A stretch of 64,000 nucleotides of DNA from QHVT01 sp036389275 (GCA_036389275.1 DASVQE010000059.1:26627-90626); one strand, 5' to 3'. Counted from the stretch's first letter, positions 16,101 through 24,770 are shown. The notes: generated from the sequence alone by a model not told the origin. A program made the numbers and translations.

Positions 16101-17686
16101 CGCGCCACGAGCGTGTTGGCGACGCGGTCCCAGGTGAGGCGCGGTCGCAGCTCGGCGAATTCGTCGGACGGGTACATGCCGCTGAGCATGTCCAGCACGC
16201 CGTCGAAAGCGGTCCGCGAGAGCTCGGCGTACGGCGCGGCGGAGCGGACCGTGTCGAAGAGCGCATCGGCATGCCACTCGTCGACGGCGACCATGGCCAC
16301 GATCTGCTGCGCGAGGACGTCGAGCGGATTGCGCGGATAGCGCGTCGGCTCGATGGCGCCTTCGTGCATGGCCGCGGTGACGGCGGCGCAGGCGATCAGG
16401 TCGCCGCGGAACTTCGGCACGAGCACGCCGCTCGAGGCCGCGCCGACCTGATGGCTGGCGCGCCCGATGCGCTGCATGCCCGAGGCGATCGACGGCGGCG
16501 CCTCGATCTGGATGACGAGATCGATCGCGCCCATGTCGATGCCGAGCTCCAGCGACGAGGTGGCCACGAGCGCCGGCAGGCGGCCCGACTTCAAGGCATC
16601 TTCGATCTCGACGCGCTGCGCCCTGGCGATGGAGCCGTGATGCGCCTGCACGAGCGTCTCGCCGGCGAGCTCGTTGAGCGCCGCGGCCAGCCGTTCGGCG
16701 AGCCTGCGCGAGTTGACGAAGATCAGCGTCGAGTGATGCTCGCGGATCATCTCCAGCAGCCGCGGATGGATGGCCGGCCAGATCGACGGCGAGCGCGGTC
16801 CCAGCGAGGCCGGTCCGCTCACCACTTCCTGCGCCTCGGAGAGGCGCGCCAGATCTTCGACCGGCACTTCGACGCGCAGCGAGAGCTGCTTTTTCTCGCC
16901 GGTGTCGACGATGGTGACGGGACGGAACTGCGGCTTCGCCTTGGCGTCGGCGAACTCGTCATGAATCTGTCCGGTGGCCTCGTCCGATTGCGCGGCGTGC
17001 TTCTGCGCGAGCGTCGCGCCGCCGAGGAAGCGCGCCACCTCGTCGAGCGGCCGCTGTGTCGCGGAGAGGCCGATGCGTTGCGGCGGACGCTCGCAGCGCA
17101 TGGCCAGCCGTTCGAGCGACACGGCCATGTGCGCGCCGCGCTTGCCGGGGACGAGCGCGTGGATCTCGTCGATGATGATCGTCTCGACGCCGCGCAGCGC
17201 TTCGCGCGCGTTCGAGGTGAGCATCAGATAGAGCGACTCGGGCGTGGTGATGAGGATGTCGGCCGGCTCGCGCGCGAAGCGTGCGCGCTCGGCCTGCGGC
17301 GTGTCGCCGGTGCGGATCGAGATCGTCGGCGTGACGAAGCCGATGCCGCGCTCGTGGGCGACGTTGGCGATGCCGAAGAGCGGCGCGCGGAGATTGCGCT
17401 CGACGTCGACGGCCAGCGCCTTGAGCGGCGAGACGTAGACCACGCGGCAGCGGCGCTCCTTCGGCGGCGGCGGCGCGAACATCAGCCGGTCGAGCGCCCA
17501 GAGGAACGCGGTGAGCGTCTTGCCGCTGCCGGTCGGCGCGAAAATCAGCGTCCAGTCGCCGCGCGCGATGGCCGGCCAGCCGAGCTGCTGCGCGCGCGTC
17601 GGCGCGGCGAACGACGACTCGAACCATTCGCGCGTGGCCGCGTGAAATGGCGCAAGTGCCGTTTGCGGGTTTTGTTTACGAGGCAT
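13100..17686 (-). CDS. lhr: Lhr-like large ATP-dependent helicase
   Basis: 1528 residues. Superfamily 2 helicase motifs are clear: Walker A APTGSGKTLTAF, motif Ia (VSPLKAL), TTPESL, DEIH as motif II, GLSATQ as motif III, then the second RecA domain with FVNSRRLAERL, AHHGSIAR, ATSSLELGID and QRIGRASHQ. A winged-helix and Lhr core region follow, with a long C-terminal domain of the kind that has uracil-DNA glycosylase activity in E. coli Lhr. It unwinds DNA/RNA hybrids and DNA 3' to 5'. Residues ~1195-1226 are translated from an in-frame palindromic repeat (14009-14101). First gene of the lhr-nei operon. Confidence 0.93.
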   Translation of the reverse strand: MPRKQNPQTALAPFHAATREWFESSFAAPTRAQQLGWPAIARGDWTLIFAPTGSGKTLTAFLWALDRLMFAPPPPKERRCRVVYVSPLKALAVDVERNLRAPLFGIANVAHERGIGFVTPTISIRTGDTPQAERARFAREPADILITTPESLYLMLTSNAREALRGVETIIIDEIHALVPGKRGAHMAVSLERLAMRCERPPQRIGLSATQRPLDEVARFLGGATLAQKHAAQSDEATGQIHDEFADAKAKPQFRPVTIVDTGEKKQLSLRVEVPVEDLARLSEAQEVVSGPASLGPRSPSIWPAIHPRLLEMIREHHSTLIFVNSRRLAERLAAALNELAGETLVQAHHGSIARAQRVEIEDALKSGRLPALVATSSLELGIDMGAIDLVIQIEAPPSIASGMQRIGRASHQVGAASSGVLVPKFRGDLIACAAVTAAMHEGAIEPTRYPRNPLDVLAQQIVAMVAVDEWHADALFDTVRSAAPYAELSRTAFDGVLDMLSGMYPSDEFAELRPRLTWDRVANTLVARQGAKRVAITSGGTIPDRGLYGVFLAGTEKNQSARVGELDEEMVFEASPGETFVLGASTWRIEEITHDKVIVTPAPGQPGKMPFWKADAAERTVPFGETIGRLVREIRESKRGDAIKRLTTKHDLDRAAAENFLQYLDDQMEATGAVPDDRTIVVERVMDELGDWRVCVLTPFGGKVHAPWAMAVTAKVRNELAIDVESMWSDDGFIVRFPETDTPPPTELVLPDPDEVEQLLFRQLGASSMFAAKFREAAARALLLPRIRIQGRTPLWQQRKRAYDLLQVASRFGSFPIILEAYRETLRDVFDVQALVDLARRIRQRTIRVVTADTQKPSPFAASVLFRYVANFLYDGDAPLAERRAQALAIDQSQLRELLGEPELRELLDPAALEQTELELQHLDERHRAKNPDAIHDLLLRLGDLSADEIAARASIDVAPALRELAQQRRILEVSVARTKRFIAAEDASRYRDALGTPMPPGIAERYLQPVADPVGDLVLRYARTHGPFTPHDVARRYGLGVAVIAHALDRFVERGRILEGEFRPGGTQREWCESEVLRTVRRRSLAKLRKEAEPVDPPVLARLFASWQHVDGKRRGLDALLETIESLQGFPMAASIFESDILAARVADYKPSDLDTLSAAGEIVWVGVEPLGERDGRIALYLTDHLPLLLPPRVIPSVSEGPGRPGGTRSEPHPPGSLADARDDMRIVELLRARGASFFSHIQAELGGFPADLVDSLWDLVWKGAVTNDTFHALRAFTRPKTRTARAAGFRSRRVAPASTQGRWSLVPPPAGNETQRANALAQQLLARYGVVTREAPALENISGGFSAVYPILKAMEEAGRIRRGYFIAGLGATQFASAGAVDLLRSLRDEPEEAETRMLAATDPANPYGAIVRWPESSWTLSRSVGANVILVNGRMACYIGRGEKQLYLFLPDDEPLRGIVARAVARALASLVHDGERRALLIAEVNDEPTARSPLAPYLVEEGFAATALGHQLRASQTAQAKHA
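14009..14101. repeat. Palindromic repeat inserted in frame inside lhr
   Basis: Two 26-bp arms (14009-14034 and 14076-14101) match as an inverted repeat with one mismatch; the outer word is GTCATCCCGAGC. The 93-bp length is exactly 31 codons, so the lhr reading frame is kept. The peptide (VIPSVSEGPG ... GSLADARDDM) looks like the translation of a mobile palindromic element, comparable in idea to Rickettsia RPE insertions. Confidence 0.8.
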
Positions 17687-17782
17687 CGGTGAGCGGCGTC
17701 ACGCTGCTGGACTTCCCGTGGGCTGACTGCAAGAATAGTCGCCAGTCCCCTTGCGCGAAAGTGAAGTGGCGAAGGATGGGAG

Positions 17783-18547
17783 ATGCGGCTGAAGGTGCTC
17801 GGCGCCTATGGGGCGTCGGATGCAGAACATAATCTGACCGGGTACCTGATCGACGACTGGCTCGCGGTGGATGCCGGCACTCTCACCTCGAAGCTCTCGT
17901 TCGCGCAGCAGGCCCGCGTTCAGGCGGTGTTCATCAGCCATCCGCACGCGGACCACATCCGCGACCTCCCGCACCTGATCCACAACCGCTTCAGCCAGAA
18001 CACCGGTCCGCTGACGGTCTTCGCCTCGCGCGAGGTGATGGACCTGCTCGCGCGCGACGTCTTCAACGGGGTCGTCTGGCCCGATTTCTCCGAGATCATC
18101 TCGCCGCTGACGAACAAGCCGGCGGTGCACTATCGCGCACTCACGCCCGGCAAGCGCATCGTCTTCAACGAGGTCGGCCTGACGGCGATTTCGGTCGATC
18201 ACCAGATCCCGGCCGCGGGCGTCCTGCTCGAGATCAACGGCCAGTCGATCGTCTTCACCGGCGACACCGGCCCGACGCAGGAGATCTGGAAGCGCACCAA
18301 CAAAGCGCAGAACGTGGTGGCGGTGGTGACGGAAGCGTCGTTCCCGAACGACCAGCAAAGCCTGGCCGACGAAACCGCGCATCTCTCGCCGCAGACGTTC
18401 GGCGAAGAGCTGAAGAAGATCACCGTCGACGCGCCCGTCTACGCCAGCCACCGCAAGATTCCGTACGAGCGCGACATCGAGTCGCAGATCCGGAACCTGC
18501 GCGACCGCCGCGCGCGCGTGCTGCTCGAGAAGAACTACACGTTGTAA
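17783..18547 (+). CDS. Class II-like 3',5'-cyclic-nucleotide phosphodiesterase (MBL fold)
   Basis: 254 residues with a metallo-beta-lactamase fold. The metal motif is SHPHADHIRDLPHL (HxHxDH), followed by FTGDTGPTQEIW and a later YASHRK, with the GxLTSxLS-type opening (DAGTLTSKLS) and NGVVWPDF block that mark the class II cyclic nucleotide phosphodiesterase group. It probably hydrolyses cAMP or cGMP to the 5'-monophosphate in the cytoplasm. Divergent from lhr with 96 bp between starts. Substrate is inferred from family, not seen. Confidence 0.82.
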   Translation: MRLKVLGAYGASDAEHNLTGYLIDDWLAVDAGTLTSKLSFAQQARVQAVFISHPHADHIRDLPHLIHNRFSQNTGPLTVFASREVMDLLARDVFNGVVWPDFSEIISPLTNKPAVHYRALTPGKRIVFNEVGLTAISVDHQIPAAGVLLEINGQSIVFTGDTGPTQEIWKRTNKAQNVVAVVTEASFPNDQQSLADETAHLSPQTFGEELKKITVDAPVYASHRKIPYERDIESQIRNLRDRRARVLLEKNYTL

Positions 18548-18628
18548 CGGCGGCACGCCATCCATGTCACCACTGGCGCGGAGGCGGCCTTCGCGACGTT
18601 GGGCAGCCGAGACCCGGTGTAGCCGGAG

Positions 18629-18651
18629 ATCCTGCGGCTGCGCCGCAGGAT
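18629..18651. terminator. Hairpin between convergent phosphodiesterase and amidohydrolase
   Basis: A perfect 10-bp stem (ATCCTGCGGC / GCCGCAGGAT) around the loop TGC, 4 bp before the reverse-strand amidohydrolase stop. There is no strong T-tract, so it could terminate transcription or protect 3' ends from both directions. The rest of 18548-18628 shows nothing else. Confidence 0.55.
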
Positions 18652-18654
18652 GAA

Positions 18655-21600
18655 CTAAGGAACGACCCCGAGCTCCTTCCACATCTCCGCCGGCCGGTAG
18701 ATCTTTCCGTCCTTCACCACCACCGACACCTTGCGGATGTCGCTGATGTTCTTCGTCGGGTCGCCGTCGATGACGATGAAGTCGGCGAGCTTGCCGGCCT
18801 CGATGGTGCCGAGGTCTTTCTCGCGCCCCAGGATTTGCGCGGGACGCAACGTGGCGATGCGCAGCACCTCCGCCGGCGGAATGCCGGCCTGCGTGTAGAG
18901 CTCGAGCTCGCGGTGCAGGCCGAAGCCGGGGAAGGTGTCGGTGCCGGCGACGATCTTCACGCCCGCTTTGTGCAGCTCGCCGACGAGATCGAGGATGCGG
19001 CGGAAGGACGCTTTGTATTTTGCGTCCATGCCTTCCGGCACCGGCAGGCCGCCGGTGTAGAAACCGCGGCGGATCTGTACCGGCAGGCGGTCGATGATCA
19101 TGGCGTAGCTCGGCGACGGCTGGCCGTTGCGCGCGGTGAACATCTCTTCCCACACCGTCACCGTCGGATCGATCACGGTGTCGTGCGCTTTCAGCTTCTG
19201 AATGAACGCGCGCACCTCGGGCGAATGCAGGTCGAGATCGGCGCCGCGTTTGGCCACCTCGGTGAAGCGCGCCGGCGTGCGCGTGTCCGTCACGTCCGGC
19301 ATGAAGTTGAGGAAGAGCATGTTCGCGTGCTGGATCTCGTCGTAGCCGGCGTCGACCGCCTGCGACGCCGTCATGCCGGCCGGGATGTGGCCGCTCACGC
19401 GCATCCCTTTCGAGTGCGCGTACTTGGTCATGAACGGCACCAGCTCCGGCTTGATCGAGCTGTAGATCTTCAGCCCTTCGTAGCCGCGGCCGGCGAAGAA
19501 GTCGATCGCTTTCTTCGCTTCCTCTTCATTGGCGGCGAGGATGTTCGTCGGCCCTTTGTACGGGCCGGGTCCGTCGACCAGTCCGGCCAGCACGATGCGC
19601 GGACCGATGGCGACGCCGCTGTCGATCTTCTGCTTGAGCGCGAGCAGCGTGTCGCTGTCGTTGCCGAGGTCGCGGGCCGAGGTGATGCCGGCGGCGATGT
19701 CGATCATCGCGTCGAGACCGCTGAAGTGCTGGTGCATGTCCCACAGGCCCGGCAGCACCACCTTGCCGCGCGCGTCGATCAGCTCCGCCGCGTTGTACGG
19801 CGTCCCGCCGCCAATGGAGACGATGCGGTTGCCCTGGACGTGAATGGTGGTCGGCTCGGAGAGCGTCAGCGTGCGCGGATCGAAGATGCGCGCGCCGGTG
19901 ACGAGGATGCGGTTGCCGGCCGGATTGTGGGTGAGCCTGGCCGCGCGCGCGGCGCCGCGCTGCTTGTCGCGCGCTTCCTGCGCGTCGAGGAGCGTGCGCA
20001 CGTCGCCTTCGAATCCCTCGCGGATGGTGGAGGTCCAGGAGGAGACGCTGCCGAAGTAGTTCTGCGCGTCGTCGAGCCACACCTCGAACGGCTCGAAGCC
20101 GAGGCCGCCGATCTCGTAGGAGGTGACGTGCCGGCCGTGCAGATCCATCTCTCCGGCCTTCCGGATCGACGCACTTCCGCCGGGAAGGACAGGCAGCGTT
20201 CCGCCCGCGCGGAGCAGCGCCTTCGCCAGCACGCCTACCTCTTCCGGCGGGCCGTACATGCTCGGGTAGAACGCGGCGCCTTTGGCCTCACCCTGTTCCG
20301 CGCCGTTCTTCCAGCGCGCCACGCCGTGCTCGAACGTGAAGCGCTCCTCGACCGGCGCTTTCAAATAGTCGTTGCCGGTGGTCGTCTGCGACAGCGGCAC
20401 GCCGCGCTCGTCGAGGCGCATCACCGTGTGCGTCTTCGGTCCGCGTCCGCGGTCGTTGTATTCGTAGTCGACGCTCACTTCGTTGCCGCTGGTGGTGACC
20501 ACCTGCGTGCCGGCGGTGTTGCCGCTGATGAGCACCGTGTACTTGCGCGTGGAGGCCGCGTTGGCGTTGGCCGTCGCTACAGCCGTCGCCGGGCCGACTT
20601 TCTCGTAGCGGATGCTCATCTCCGCGAGCAGCTTCGCGCTGTCGTAGACGCGGCCGTCTTTGACGACGGTGACGACGTTGCGGATGTCGCTCATGCGCTG
20701 CAGCGGATCGCCGTCGACGATGGCAAAGTCGGCGAGCTTGCCGGCTTCCACCGTGCCGAGGTCCTTCTGCAGGCCGAGCATCTCCACGCAGTTCCACGTG
20801 GCGATGCGCAGCACCTCGGCGTTCGGAATGCCGGCCTCGTTGTACAGCTCGAGCTCGCGATGGACGGTGAGGCCCGACAGCAGGTCGGTGCCGGGGACGA
20901 CGCGCACGCCGTCGCGATGCAGCTCGGCCACGAGGTCGAGCATCTTCCGGAACGCGGCGCGGTACTGCGGATCTTTTTCCGGCGTGACCGGCAGGCCGCC
21001 GCCCGCGCTGTTGTAGCGGATGACCTGCGGCGGCAGGCGATTCGCGATCGGCACGTAGGTCGGCGAGAGCTGGCCGGGACGCGAGACGAAGATCCACTCG
21101 AACACCGTCAGCGTCGGATCGACGGTGATGTTCTTCGCCTTCAGTTTGCGGATGAATGCCTGCACCGGCTCCGACTTGAGGTCGAGCGCCGGGCCGCGGT
21201 CGGCCACGGCCGTGAAGCGGAGCGGCGAGTTCGTCTCCTTCACGTCGGGCCAGAAGTTGAGGAACAGCATGTTGAGGTGATGGATCTCGTCGTAGCCGGC
21301 GTCGACGGCCTGCTCGGCGGTCATTCCCGCCGGAATGTGTCCGCTCGCGCGCAGCCCTTTCGAGTGCGCGTAGCCGGTCATGAACGGGATGAGCTTCGGA
21401 TCGATGGAGCTGTAGATCTTGATCCCTTCGTAGCCGAGCGAGGCGAGGCGGTCGATGGTGGCGCGCGCCTCTTCCTGATTCGACACGAGCAGATCGGTCG
21501 GCGCCTGCAGCGGCCCGCGTCCGTCGATGAGGCCGCGCGAGACGATGCGCGGGCCGACCAGCGTGCCGTCGCCGTACTGCTGCTTGAGCGCGAGCAGCCG

Positions 21601-22617
21601 CTCGACGTCGTTGCCGAGGTCGTGGACGCTGGTGACGCCGGCGGCGATGTCGATCGGGCCGTCGCTGTCGTTGATGTGCGCGTGCGAGTTCCAGAGGCCG
21701 GGGAGGATCATCTTGCCGGAGGCGTCGATGACTTCGCCGCCCGCGTCGGCCGCGTTGCCTGGCGTGACGCGCACGATGCGGTTGCCGCGCACTTCGATGG
21801 TCGACGGCTCGGAGACGCGCAGCGCGATCGGATCGAAGATGCGCGCGTTCGTCACCTGCAGCACGCCGCCCGCCGGCAGGTGGGTCTGGCGCTCGGCGAT
21901 GTCGTGCAGGCGCGCGGTGCTGCGCGCTTCCTGCGCCTGCTTGATCTGCTCGAAGTAGGGCTCGTAGCCGGCGCGCACGTCGGCGAGGCCGTTGCCGATG
22001 AAGCCGACGAATTCGAGCTGGTCGTCGAGCCAGAGGTCGAGCGGCGCGAGGTCGATGCCGCCGATCTCGTACTGGCTGATGTGATGTCCGCCGACGGTCA
22101 GCTCGCCCGCTTTGCGCACCGAGGCCGTGCCGCTCGGCGCGAGCGGCAGGGTGTGGCCGGGCGCGGCGAGCAGCGCGCGCACGAGGTACGCGAAGGTCAC
22201 CGGAGGCGAGTAGTAGCCGAGGTAGAAGACTCCGGCCGGAGCGCTGCCTGCCTCGGACGGGTTCTTCCACGTGCCGGTGCCGCCGGCGACCGAGTAGGTC
22301 TCTTCGACCTCCGACTTGAAGTACTCCTGGCCGGTGGTGCGGATCGACAGCGGAACGCCGTTCGCGTCGACGCGCATGAGCGTGTGCAGCTTCGGTCCGC
22401 GCCCGCGGTCGTTGAACTCGTAGTCGACGATGATGTCGTCGCCGTCGCGCGCGACTACCTGCTGCCCGGCCGGGTTCGACGCGGAGAGCACGGTCGAGCG
22501 GAAGATCTCGCGCGGCCCGCCGGCCTGCGCGACGGTCGGCGTGGGCGCCGGCGCCGTCGTCGGTGCAGTGGTGCAGGCGGCCGCGAAGAGGAGCAGAAGA
22601 GAGAGGTAGCGTCGCAT
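18655..22617 (-). CDS. Tandemly duplicated amidohydrolase lipoprotein, 1320 aa
   Basis: A lipoprotein signal (LLLLFAAAC, Cys near residue 16) precedes two homologous units about 655 residues apart. Each has a ~220-residue N-terminal beta region (both with NDRGRGPK) followed by a metal-dependent amidohydrolase barrel. Both copies keep metal ligands: HxH (NSHAHIN; DMHQHFS), Lys in KIYSS, His in SGHIPAGM, His in EIHHLNML/EIQHANML, and Asp in GTDLLSG/GTDTFPG. Usual family members carry one barrel. Cyclic amide or dipeptide substrates are typical; the actual substrate is unknown. The start is at 22617; a further upstream ATG at 22671 lies inside the divergent gene. Confidence 0.88.
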   Translation of the reverse strand: MRRYLSLLLLFAAACTTAPTTAPAPTPTVAQAGGPREIFRSTVLSASNPAGQQVVARDGDDIIVDYEFNDRGRGPKLHTLMRVDANGVPLSIRTTGQEYFKSEVEETYSVAGGTGTWKNPSEAGSAPAGVFYLGYYSPPVTFAYLVRALLAAPGHTLPLAPSGTASVRKAGELTVGGHHISQYEIGGIDLAPLDLWLDDQLEFVGFIGNGLADVRAGYEPYFEQIKQAQEARSTARLHDIAERQTHLPAGGVLQVTNARIFDPIALRVSEPSTIEVRGNRIVRVTPGNAADAGGEVIDASGKMILPGLWNSHAHINDSDGPIDIAAGVTSVHDLGNDVERLLALKQQYGDGTLVGPRIVSRGLIDGRGPLQAPTDLLVSNQEEARATIDRLASLGYEGIKIYSSIDPKLIPFMTGYAHSKGLRASGHIPAGMTAEQAVDAGYDEIHHLNMLFLNFWPDVKETNSPLRFTAVADRGPALDLKSEPVQAFIRKLKAKNITVDPTLTVFEWIFVSRPGQLSPTYVPIANRLPPQVIRYNSAGGGLPVTPEKDPQYRAAFRKMLDLVAELHRDGVRVVPGTDLLSGLTVHRELELYNEAGIPNAEVLRIATWNCVEMLGLQKDLGTVEAGKLADFAIVDGDPLQRMSDIRNVVTVVKDGRVYDSAKLLAEMSIRYEKVGPATAVATANANAASTRKYTVLISGNTAGTQVVTTSGNEVSVDYEYNDRGRGPKTHTVMRLDERGVPLSQTTTGNDYLKAPVEERFTFEHGVARWKNGAEQGEAKGAAFYPSMYGPPEEVGVLAKALLRAGGTLPVLPGGSASIRKAGEMDLHGRHVTSYEIGGLGFEPFEVWLDDAQNYFGSVSSWTSTIREGFEGDVRTLLDAQEARDKQRGAARAARLTHNPAGNRILVTGARIFDPRTLTLSEPTTIHVQGNRIVSIGGGTPYNAAELIDARGKVVLPGLWDMHQHFSGLDAMIDIAAGITSARDLGNDSDTLLALKQKIDSGVAIGPRIVLAGLVDGPGPYKGPTNILAANEEEAKKAIDFFAGRGYEGLKIYSSIKPELVPFMTKYAHSKGMRVSGHIPAGMTASQAVDAGYDEIQHANMLFLNFMPDVTDTRTPARFTEVAKRGADLDLHSPEVRAFIQKLKAHDTVIDPTVTVWEEMFTARNGQPSPSYAMIIDRLPVQIRRGFYTGGLPVPEGMDAKYKASFRRILDLVGELHKAGVKIVAGTDTFPGFGLHRELELYTQAGIPPAEVLRIATLRPAQILGREKDLGTIEAGKLADFIVIDGDPTKNISDIRKVSVVVKDGKIYRPAEMWKELGVVP

Positions 22618-22625
22618 CGGTTGTT

Positions 22626-22632
22626 TAGAATA
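22626..22632. promoter_or_regulatory. Shared bidirectional -10 box
   Basis: The single AT-rich word TAGAATA in a 24-bp intergenic gap reads TAGAAT on the + strand, 10 bases before the glycosyltransferase ATG, and TATTCT on the - strand, 9 bases before the amidohydrolase ATG. Neither gene has a ribosome binding site, so both transcripts are probably almost leaderless. Confidence 0.55.
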
Positions 22633-22641
22633 CGCCGGCCG

Positions 22642-23475
22642 ATGCGCCCGCCCGTTACAGTCATCATACATACGCTCAACGAGCGCGATTACATCGAGGA
22701 GTGCATCCGCTCGGTGGAGTGGGCCGACGAGATCTACATGGTCGACTCCTTCTCGACCGACGGCACGGTCGAATTCGTGCGCGAGCGTTTCCCGCGGGCG
22801 CGCATCGAACAGCGCGAGTACCTCGGCGCGGCCTCACAGAAGAACTACGCCATCGATCGCGCCGCGCACGACTGGATCTTCGTCATCGACGCCGACGAGC
22901 GCGTCACGCCGGCGCTCGCCGCGGAGATCGGGCGCACGCTGGACGGACCGCTCGACTACTGGGCGTACTCGGTAGGCCGCCGCAACTTCATGCTCGGGCA
23001 GGAAGTGCGCTACAGCGGCCTGCAGCGCGACCGCGTCACGCGGCTCTTTCACCGCGGGCACGCGCGCTATCCGAACAAGCGCGTGCACGCCGATCTCGTG
23101 GTCGACGGAGCGACGTTCGACCTGCGGCAGAAGATGCTGCACTTCTACATCCGCTCGTTCGATCACATGATCGCCAAGATGACGCGCTACGCGAATTGGG
23201 GCGCGGCGCAGATGTACATCGACGGCAAGTCGACGGGGCTGTTCGGCATCGTCGGCCATCCGCTCGGCAAGTTCGTGCGCGACTACATCGTCAACTTCGG
23301 CTTCCTCGACGGCGCGCGCGGCGCGATCTCGGTGGGCATGCACGTCTACTACACCTTCTGGAAGTACGCGAAGTTGTGGGAGCTGCGAAGGCTGCAGAAG
23401 CTCGGCAAGCCGGTGCCGCTGCCGCCGCTCGACGAGGAAGGCGGGCGGTGGGAGCTGCCGTGGGAAAAGAAGTAG
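22642..23475 (+). CDS. Family 2 glycosyltransferase, WaaE/KdtX-like
   Basis: 277 residues. A GT-A nucleotide-sugar domain opens the protein (VTVIIHTLNERDYIEECI), with MVDSFSTDGTVEF and the metal-binding DADE in FVIDADERV. The middle (SGLQRDRVTRLFHRG, YPNKRVHADL) and C-terminal part resemble WaaE-type transferases that add a hexose to the lipopolysaccharide inner core. The enzyme acts at the cytoplasmic face of the inner membrane. The start codon at 22642 follows a TAGAAT box by 10 bases; it is divergent from the amidohydrolase. Confidence 0.87.
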   Translation: MRPPVTVIIHTLNERDYIEECIRSVEWADEIYMVDSFSTDGTVEFVRERFPRARIEQREYLGAASQKNYAIDRAAHDWIFVIDADERVTPALAAEIGRTLDGPLDYWAYSVGRRNFMLGQEVRYSGLQRDRVTRLFHRGHARYPNKRVHADLVVDGATFDLRQKMLHFYIRSFDHMIAKMTRYANWGAAQMYIDGKSTGLFGIVGHPLGKFVRDYIVNFGFLDGARGAISVGMHVYYTFWKYAKLWELRRLQKLGKPVPLPPLDEEGGRWELPWEKK

Positions 23476-23478
23476 TGG

Positions 23479-24744
23479 TCAGTCCGCCGGCTCGACGGTC
23501 ACGCGCAGTCCGTTGACGGCCTGCACGCGCACGCGCGTTCCGGCGGCGATCTCGCCGCGCGCCGTGGCGTTCCAGAGCTCGCCGTGCACGAAGACTTTGC
23601 CGTCGCCGGCCACGTCGGTGCGCGCGACGCCGATCTCGCCGACCATGGCCTCGGTGCCGGTGGCCACGCGCACGCGCCGCGCGCGCAGCACGAGCGTCAT
23701 CAGGAAGACGGCGATGGCGCCGATGGGGATGCTGACGATGATGGCCGTGGCGAGCCGCACACGCATTTCAGGAATCGGTCCATCGACCAGCAGCAGCGCG
23801 CCGACGACGAGGCAGACCACGCCGCCCGCGCCGAGGACGCCGTAGGAGGTGTACTTCGCCTCGAGCGCGAAGAGCAGGAACGCCGCGGCGATGAGCGCGA
23901 AGGCGGCGAAGCGCGTCGGCAGCAGGTTCAGCGCGAAGACGGCCAGCAGCAGCGACACGCCGCCGACCACGCCGGGCGCGATCGCGCCGGGATGGTTGAA
24001 CTCCGACCAGAGCCCGAGCATGCCGAGGGCCATCAGGATGAAGGCGATGTTCGGATCCATGATCCAGGAGAGGACGCGGTCCTTGAGCGTCGGCTCGAAC
24101 GCCACCACCCGCTTGCCGCGCAGATGCAGCGTGACGCGCGTGCCGTTGAAGCGGCGGATCGTCTTGCCGTCGGCCCACCGCAGCAGCGACGGCACGTCGG
24201 TGGCGATGACCTCGATCAGCTTTTGCGCGAGCGCCTCGTTTTCGCTGAACGACTTCGCCTCGCGCACGCCGCTCTCCGCCGCGGCGACGTTGCGCCCGCG
24301 CCGCTGGGCGATGCTGCGGATGAAGGCCGCCGAGTCGTTCTGCAGCTTCATCTTCATCACGTCGTCGAGCTTCTCGCCGAAGATCACCGGATGCGCGGCC
24401 CCGGTGTTGGTGCCGGGCGCCATCGAGGCGACGTCGGCGGAGAGCAGGATGAAGAAGCCGGCGCTCGCCGCGCGCGAGCCGCCCGGCCCGACCCAGACCA
24501 GCACCGGCACGCGCGACTCGATGATCTTCTCGATCATCCGCCGCATCGACGCTTCCAATCCGCCCGGCGTGCGCAGCTCGAGCACGAGCGCGTCGGCGTT
24601 CGTCGCCGCGGCGCGGTCGATGGCGCGGGCGACGAACTCCTCGCTGACCGGATGGATGGCGTCGTCGAGCGTCACGTGGATCACGTCGGCCGGCGCGGCG
24701 GCGGCGGCGAAGAGCAGCAGGAGGAGCGCGAGGATGGTCTTCAT
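23479..24744 (-). CDS. NfeD-family membrane serine protease
   Basis: 421 residues: signal peptide, ClpP/crotonase-like protease domain (about 20-220), four to five membrane segments (about 235-345) and a C-terminal OB-fold (about 360-421; GEIGVARTDV, GKVFVHGELW). The catalytic Ser lies in GSRAASAGFF, with a Lys expected further on. NfeD1b proteins cleave stomatin partners at the membrane; no stomatin gene is adjacent here, though the next gene is a multi-pass membrane protein transcribed divergently. GGAG lies about 8 bases before the ATG. Ends 3 bp from the convergent glycosyltransferase stop. Confidence 0.88.
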   Translation of the reverse strand: MKTILALLLLLFAAAAAPADVIHVTLDDAIHPVSEEFVARAIDRAAATNADALVLELRTPGGLEASMRRMIEKIIESRVPVLVWVGPGGSRAASAGFFILLSADVASMAPGTNTGAAHPVIFGEKLDDVMKMKLQNDSAAFIRSIAQRRGRNVAAAESGVREAKSFSENEALAQKLIEVIATDVPSLLRWADGKTIRRFNGTRVTLHLRGKRVVAFEPTLKDRVLSWIMDPNIAFILMALGMLGLWSEFNHPGAIAPGVVGGVSLLLAVFALNLLPTRFAAFALIAAAFLLFALEAKYTSYGVLGAGGVVCLVVGALLLVDGPIPEMRVRLATAIIVSIPIGAIAVFLMTLVLRARRVRVATGTEAMVGEIGVARTDVAGDGKVFVHGELWNATARGEIAAGTRVRVQAVNGLRVTVEPAD

Positions 24745-24770
24745 TGGTTGCTCCGCCGCATACTTTACAC

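Noticed and set aside
13025..17692. A 1555-codon forward frame antisense to lhr
   Set aside because: Its composition (Arg, Ala, Asp, His repeats) mirrors the lhr codons; lhr has all helicase motifs, so this is a shadow frame.
18835..23475. A 1546-codon open frame antisense to the amidohydrolase and running into the glycosyltransferase
   Set aside because: High GC removes stops from antisense frames. Only the last part from 22642 is a real gene; the rest is Arg/Ala/Val/Asp-rich and has no domain.
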